Shown piece by piece: positions 5,512-9,210 of a stretch of 9,210 bases of DNA. A program made the position numbers and the translations under genes. How positions within the stretch are numbered: the first letter of the stretch is position 1; every line of letters begins with the position of its first letter. Under the pieces are notes generated by a model, which made no database searches, was not told the origin of the DNA, and saw only the letters and a list, made by a program, of their open reading frames with translations. The DNA is from Alphaproteobacteria bacterium (GTDB lineage: Bacteria; Pseudomonadota; Alphaproteobacteria; Micavibrionales; SZUA-601): assembly GCA_028290805.1 (NCBI GenBank), contig JAQGJA010000135.1, forward strand, positions 1-9,210, given 5' to 3'.

Positions 5512-6345
5512 ATGCAAAAAGAAGTGGAAAGAATTGAAAAATTTGAGCGTTGTTTCAGCACCGCTTACAAAAAACTTGAGCAATTTCTCAATGATCCCGA
5601 GAAAGCCTTGGTTTATAATCAACATGTTTGCAATCTTCTTGAAAAAGAAGACCCTTCTTTGCAAAATTATTATGAGGTTACCTCGGGAAAAACAGGTCTG
5701 TTCAAACAATTTTCTATTCAAAAGGAAATAACGGACGACTTTGTTAAAACCAATACTGCAGGATGTTTTACCAGTCTTGAAAACAAAGAATCTATTCCTG
5801 ATATGGATGTTGTAATCGAGTTTGGTGAAGCAAAACTTGACAAGGATCCTGAGATTGTTATCCAAAAAACCATCCTTCATGGATTAACCCATGCTTATTT
5901 ATCGCATGGGAGAAGAACCAGTAATTTCTACCTGAATAAACAGCAGGAAATTTCAGCGGATCATATTGAAGAGCTTTGCTGCGACGCTGTAAGCGACATC
6001 ATTTTCCCTTTTCCAAGCTGGGGACAAATACGTCTCAAGGATGACATCCGACAAGAACACGCCATTACAGATGGTATTGAATTCGTAAAAAACAATCGCG
6101 TGTTATTTACAAAAGATAATGATGAGGAATTCGAACAGCGTTTGGCGATAATGCAGGGATTGCAGATGATGCATCAAGATTCAAAGCAATCGGACGGTGA
6201 CACTCATCCAAAAACTGAAAGATTTCTGCAAAATTCCGAAATGATTACCGATAGGATGGCTGAAAGCCGGGTGAATGACTATCTTGACAAAATCTATAAC
6301 GGCTATGTACCTACCCCCATTCCTGGAACCAAGTCCAAAAACTAA
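5512..6345 (+). CDS. Hypothetical zincin-like protein with degenerate HExxH motif
   Basis: A 277-residue soluble protein with no signal peptide; I do not recognise a named family. Residues 121-132 read ILHGLTHAYLSH: both metal-type histidines (H123, H127) of an HExxH helix are present, with H132 beyond, but the catalytic Glu is Gly124. After 27 residues comes EELCCDAVSD (153-162), placed like the third ligand (E154) and conserved Asp (D158) of gluzincins. This spacing matches the IrrE/ImmA (M78) type. DTHPKTERF (230-238) resembles the HP-x-R element seen late in M48 peptidases. Residues 1-30 and the C-terminus are helical and charged. The fold assignment is inference. The most likely reading is a metal-binding but inactive protease relative. 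The gene is clearly AT-richer than typA and phaZ, suggesting acquisition. A GGGGGG box (5500-5505) precedes ATG, and the gene has its own strong promoter. Confidence 0.75.
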   Translation: MQKEVERIEKFERCFSTAYKKLEQFLNDPEKALVYNQHVCNLLEKEDPSLQNYYEVTSGKTGLFKQFSIQKEITDDFVKTNTAGCFTSLENKESIPDMDVVIEFGEAKLDKDPEIVIQKTILHGLTHAYLSHGRRTSNFYLNKQQEISADHIEELCCDAVSDIIFPFPSWGQIRLKDDIRQEHAITDGIEFVKNNRVLFTKDNDEEFEQRLAIMQGLQMMHQDSKQSDGDTHPKTERFLQNSEMITDRMAESRVNDYLDKIYNGYVPTPIPGTKSKN

Positions 6346-6354
6346 TCCCTTTCA

Positions 6355-6383
6355 TTGACATAAATTCCAATCTCCTGTAAAAG
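6355..6383 (+). promoter_or_regulatory. Candidate promoter of the HhH gene (TTGACA-17-TAAAAG)
   Basis: A perfect TTGACA (6355-6360) is followed after 17 nt by TAAAAG (6378-6383), a 4/6 match to TATAAT. Transcription would start near 6390, inside the 3' arm of the hairpin below. Such a transcript would lack the 5' arm. The -10 box is weak, so confidence is moderate. Confidence 0.45.
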
Positions 6384-6403
6384 CAACTTTACAGGAGATT
6401 TTT
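6369..6403 (+). terminator. 13-bp hairpin with T-run that also contains the next gene's Shine-Dalgarno
   Basis: AATCTCCTGTAAA (6369-6381) and TTTACAGGAGATT (6388-6400) are perfect complements around a 6-nt loop, with a run of five T (6399-6403) ending at ATG 6404. As an intrinsic terminator it would end the zincin-like transcript. The AGGAG at 6393-6397, 6 nt before the ATG, lies inside the 3' arm, so read-through RNA would have its ribosome binding site masked. Confidence 0.75.
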
Positions 6404-7477
6404 ATGCCCCCGATTTACAATCCACTTTTTGATTATCTGAAAAGCCAGCTTGGCGAGGATGCCGATTGCCTGGCTTATCTTTCGCTGCCTGCAGCCGAAC
6501 TCCTGCCGGAGGACAAAAAATTAAAGCCGCGCATGGAAGAGGCGATGAGCAACCTTGGGGTTACCAAGGCGGAAGAATTATTGGCGATAAATTCGGATGG
6601 ATTTAAAAATATGCGGAATTTCGCGGATAAAACCTATAATCTTATGAAGCTGGGCATGCATGACAGGGGGGTTATATTTAAAGACGACCCGATAAGCATC
6701 GACTTTCTGATCGGCAGTGCGAAAAAAGGCAATAAGTTCCTGGCTGACCGACCTGATTTACAGGCCCAATATGATCTGGCGCCCGTTGATATCGACGCGC
6801 AAAAATCGGCGCGCATCAAGGATAAAATGCTGGGCAGATCAGCGTCTTTGCCCGCCCTTATCCCCGCAGCGGCCGATAATGGCAGCGGCGAGATCATTGA
6901 ACGTATTTCCACCGAACAGGGCATCCCCGTCGAAGAGCTGGCTTATCTCCATGCCAATGCTTCTGACTTGGCCAAAGATTATTACGAACGCAATCCTTTT
7001 AAGAACGTCAGCGAAGGAATGGAGCAGACGCGCATAGCCAATATGATCTCGCGGATTGGGAAAAAACCCGGTTTAGTGACATTGGCTCATTTTGCCGATC
7101 AGGAAGACCTTACCAAGATCGGCGGAATCGGACAAAAACTCAGCGAGGCCATTACAGGATTATTAAAGCAATTCGGCGGCCTGACCCCACAAACCCGCCT
7201 GAATCCCGATGAGGTCCGAACGCAGGTCGATATAGGAAAAGCTTATGCCAGCCGCGACATCACGCCGGTTGAGAAAAAGGACCCTATGGCAAATTTCCGC
7301 GAGCAAATTCTTGAATCCACCGCCAAAGGCGGAGAGGTTAGCGCCATTGTCCCCGAAGTAAGTGATGCCGAAATTTTAAAAACCTTGGCTCAATTCCGGC
7401 AAGCGGGACTGGAAGTTGAGCACCACATCGTTGCTAAGAAACCGTCCCAAGGGCCCGACGCTGCAAATAAAAAATAA
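6404..7477 (+). CDS. Hypothetical protein with two alpha-CTD/helix-hairpin-helix-like segments
   Basis: A 357-residue soluble protein, family not recognised. Residues about 48-92 (LGVTKAEELLAIN, KNMRNFADKTYNLMKLGM) resemble the C-terminal domain of RNA polymerase alpha, whose typical motif is RNFGKKSLEEIK followed by LGL. Residues about 223-260 (GLVTLAHFADQEDLTKIG, GIGQKLSEAITGLLKQFG) form a second segment with a classic GIGxK hairpin. The two halves look duplicated: LAYL at 23-26 and 179-182; RMEEAMSNLG at 43-52 and RIANMISRIG at 210-219; then the hairpins. A linker at 145-160 is rich in Ala and Pro. The C-terminus (about 295-345) is a separate charged alpha/beta stretch. Such domains usually bind DNA or RNA or mediate protein contacts, so a nucleic-acid role is inference. 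The start is fixed by AGGAG 6 nt upstream of ATG. Confidence 0.75.
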   Translation: MPPIYNPLFDYLKSQLGEDADCLAYLSLPAAELLPEDKKLKPRMEEAMSNLGVTKAEELLAINSDGFKNMRNFADKTYNLMKLGMHDRGVIFKDDPISIDFLIGSAKKGNKFLADRPDLQAQYDLAPVDIDAQKSARIKDKMLGRSASLPALIPAAADNGSGEIIERISTEQGIPVEELAYLHANASDLAKDYYERNPFKNVSEGMEQTRIANMISRIGKKPGLVTLAHFADQEDLTKIGGIGQKLSEAITGLLKQFGGLTPQTRLNPDEVRTQVDIGKAYASRDITPVEKKDPMANFREQILESTAKGGEVSAIVPEVSDAEILKTLAQFRQAGLEVEHHIVAKKPSQGPDAANKK

Positions 7478-7504
7478 GGCATCCGGCAGATACCCCTCGC
7501 CTTA
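7475..7504 (+). terminator. Weak possible terminator after the HhH gene
   Basis: TAAGGC (7475-7480, including the stop codon) and GCCTTA (7499-7504) can pair across an 18-nt loop, followed by the T-rich ACCTTTTCCTT. The stem is short and the loop long, so the call is tentative. Confidence 0.25.
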
Positions 7505-7542
7505 ACCTTTTCCTTATGTTGCTGTGCAATATATAAAGAGGA

Positions 7543-7547
7543 AGAGG
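7543..7547 (+). promoter_or_regulatory. Shine-Dalgarno AGAGG of phaZ
   Basis: AGAGG lies 8 nt before ATG 7556, in a purine-rich run. It supports 7556 over the ATG at 7568, although homologues align best from the latter. The AT-rich TATATAAA at 7530-7537 may be part of a promoter, but no matching -35 box was found. Confidence 0.5.
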
Positions 7548-7555
7548 TTTCCCAC

Positions 7556-8902
7556 ATGCCCAATAATATGCTTTACACCCTGCGTGACCTGCAACAAGTC
7601 GCACTGACTCCGTTGCAATACGGCGCCGAGATGTTGCGCGATACGTTCCTGAATGGTGCCAACCCCCTAAGCGAGACGTTTCCCGGCCGCGTGATTGCCG
7701 CCGAGGCCGATATGATGCTGCGCCTGACGCGCCGGTTCGAGCAGCCCGCATTCAACATTACCGAAACCATGATCGGCGGCAAAAAACTTGCCGTGACGGA
7801 ATGCGATATCATGGACCTGCCTTTTTGCAGCCTGAAGCATTTCCAGGTGCAGGAGGCCCCGGCCAACCGGCCGAAATTGCTGGTAGGTGCGCCGCTTTCG
7901 GGGCATTTTTCCACACTGCTCCGCGGCACAGTCGAGGCTTTGCTGCCGTTTCATGATGTCTATATCACCGACTGGAAAAATTCGCGCGATATACCTTTAA
8001 GCCAGGCTTATTTCGACCTGGATGACTGCATTGAATATTATATGGAATTCCTGCGCGAACTTGGGCCCAATGTCCATGTGCTTGGCGTCTGCCAGCCTTC
8101 GGTGCCGATCTTGATGGCCGTATCCATGCTGAACAAGCTGGACAAGAAAAACGCGCCGCGCAGCATGATTTTGATGGGCGGCCCGGTCGATACCCGCATC
8201 AATCCGACCGAGGTCAACCGCCTGGCCATGGAACACCCGCTGGAATGGTTCGAGAAAAAAGCCATCTCTGTCGTGCCGCCCTGGTATCCGGGCGCGCTGC
8301 GCCGCGTTTATCCGGGCTTCCTGCAACTGACCGGTTTCATGAGCATGAATCTGGACCGCCATATCGATTCCTATTACGGCTATTTCAACGATTTGATCAA
8401 GGGCAACGAAGACGGCGCGAAAAAGCACCGCGAGTTTTACAATGAATATCTGTCGGTGATGGATATTTCCGCCGAGTTTTATCTGCAGACCGTCGAACGC
8501 GTCTTTCAAAAACATCTGTTGCCGAAAGGCGAATTCAAATGGCGCGACCATTTGGTTGATCTGGGCGATATCACCGAGACCGCGTTACTGTGCATTGAAG
8601 GCGAGTTGGACGATATTTCCGCAGTCGGCCAGACCGAGGCCGCCATCCCGCTTTGCCGCAACCTGCCAACCCGGATGAAAAAACATCATCTGCAATTGAA
8701 AGCCGGGCATTACGGCTTGTTCAACGGCACGCGCTGGCGCGAGGAAGTGCGTCCGCTGATCAGTGAATTCATCCACGAATTCGAACGCGGCAAACGCGCT
8801 AATGCGGCCAGGATCAAGACGAATAAACCGACCTCGCGACACCAGAAACCTTTATCCGGCCCCATCACCCCAGGTGTTGTCACGGCGGCGATTGTTGCTT
8901 AA
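7556..8902 (+). CDS. phaZ: Intracellular polyhydroxybutyrate depolymerase
   Basis: Hydrolyses native PHB granules inside the cell to release hydroxybutyrate units. The 448-residue protein resembles the Cupriavidus necator PhaZ1 family (about 419 aa): MLYTLRDLQQ at the N-terminus, HDVYITDWKNSRDIPL (133-148), and GVCQPSVP (177-184), where the usual lipase-box serine is cysteine (C179). The acid-base partners are D352 in GELDD and H385 in AGHYGLFNGTRW; these correspond to C183, D355 and H388 of PhaZ1. No signal peptide is present, as expected for an intracellular granule enzyme. The last 35 or so residues (RANAARIKTNKP onward) are a basic, low-complexity tail beyond the family core. ATG 7556 is chosen from its AGAGG box; M5 (7568) is the alternative. 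No phaC, phaP or phaR lies in the window. The next gene starts 9 bp after the stop, so the two are probably co-transcribed. Confidence 0.92.
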   Translation: MPNNMLYTLRDLQQVALTPLQYGAEMLRDTFLNGANPLSETFPGRVIAAEADMMLRLTRRFEQPAFNITETMIGGKKLAVTECDIMDLPFCSLKHFQVQEAPANRPKLLVGAPLSGHFSTLLRGTVEALLPFHDVYITDWKNSRDIPLSQAYFDLDDCIEYYMEFLRELGPNVHVLGVCQPSVPILMAVSMLNKLDKKNAPRSMILMGGPVDTRINPTEVNRLAMEHPLEWFEKKAISVVPPWYPGALRRVYPGFLQLTGFMSMNLDRHIDSYYGYFNDLIKGNEDGAKKHREFYNEYLSVMDISAEFYLQTVERVFQKHLLPKGEFKWRDHLVDLGDITETALLCIEGELDDISAVGQTEAAIPLCRNLPTRMKKHHLQLKAGHYGLFNGTRWREEVRPLISEFIHEFERGKRANAARIKTNKPTSRHQKPLSGPITPGVVTAAIVA

Positions 8903-8911
8903 ACTCAGGGC

Positions 8912-9210
8912 ATGCCCGCCCGTGCCCTTATTTCCGACAATATCCTGCAGATCGGCGATTTTACCATCGAGGTGAAACCGATGGCCCGTGCGCGTCGTTT
9001 AACCCTGCGCTACAGCGCCAAAAAATCCCGCTTTACCATTTCCGCACCCAAACGCACCAGCCGAAAATCCATCGTCGCATTCGTCACCGCGCAACAGGAA
9101 TGGATGCGCCGGCAAGTTTCTGCGGCACCTAAAACCTTGCCTGTTTTAGAGCAGGGTTCGGTCATGATCGAAGGGTTGCTGCGCGCAATCATCCATCAAT
9201 CCGCGCCTGG
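8912..9210 (+). CDS. YgjP-like (DUF45) M48-type metallopeptidase, N-terminal part
   Basis: The gene is cut by the right edge: 99 complete codons are visible and no stop is reached. The start MPARALISDNILQIGDFTIE is followed by RARRLTLRYSAKKSRFTIS and KRTSRKSIVAFVTAQQEW. This Arg-rich beta-strand pattern, followed by a helix ending in W-x-R, is characteristic of the N-terminal half of YgjP/DUF45 predicted zinc peptidases. The HExxH motif would lie beyond the window, so catalytic competence cannot be judged. ATG 8912 is the first start after the in-frame phaZ stop (8900-8902). AGGG at 8907-8910 is only 1 nt away, closer than usual, so initiation may depend on coupling to phaZ. Product assignment rests on pattern recognition. 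Confidence 0.75.
   Translation, partial: MPARALISDNILQIGDFTIEVKPMARARRLTLRYSAKKSRFTISAPKRTSRKSIVAFVTAQQEWMRRQVSAAPKTLPVLEQGSVMIEGLLRAIIHQSAP

Noticed and set aside
5455..5880. Minus-strand frame antisense to the zincin-like gene start
   Set aside because: Its Phe- and Leu-rich translation follows from AT-rich sequence read backwards. The plus-strand gene has promoter, ribosome binding site and motifs.
7997..8551. Minus-strand frame of 184 codons inside phaZ
   Set aside because: It lies wholly antisense to a well-conserved enzyme, with biased shadow composition and no start signals.

Overview
The window looks like chromosomal DNA of an alphaproteobacterium. The evidence is the long Rickettsia/Thermus-type isocitrate dehydrogenase, the cysteine-type intracellular polyhydroxybutyrate (PHB) depolymerase, and moderate-GC coding DNA with AGGAG-like ribosome binding sites. 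The genus cannot be fixed from this alone; a Micavibrio- or Rhodospirillales-like lineage is my guess.

Layout. Bases 1-54 hold the start of an unidentified minus-strand gene. It lies downstream of icd (129-1580, minus), with a GC-rich hairpin between the two. deoA (thymidine phosphorylase, 1666-2937, plus) diverges from icd across about 85 bp. Between deoA and typA is a 690-bp region (2938-3625) without a conventional gene. It holds a degenerate-looking minus-strand series of tiny ORFs (3343 down to 2934), an AT-rich stretch with a 12-bp palindrome, and a probable typA promoter. typA/bipA (3626-5458, plus) follows.

Two unrecognised plus-strand genes come next. One (5512-6345) is AT-rich and encodes a zincin-like protein whose catalytic Glu is replaced by Gly (HGLTH instead of HExxH). 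The other (6404-7477) encodes a protein with two helix-hairpin-helix segments resembling the RNA polymerase alpha C-terminal domain, apparently an internal duplication. Each has a TTGACA -35 box just after the preceding stop codon. The second has a 13-bp perfect hairpin whose 3' arm contains its own Shine-Dalgarno sequence and runs into a T-run. The window ends with a phaZ-type PHB depolymerase (7556-8902) and, 9 bp later, the start of a YgjP-like (DUF45/M48) metallopeptidase that runs off the edge.

How the genes fit together. icd (TCA cycle), deoA (nucleoside salvage), typA (ribosome-associated GTPase) and phaZ (carbon reserve mobilisation) are housekeeping genes with no evident shared pathway. 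The novelty candidates are the 5512-7477 gene pair with its unusual leaders, and the small-ORF region between deoA and typA.
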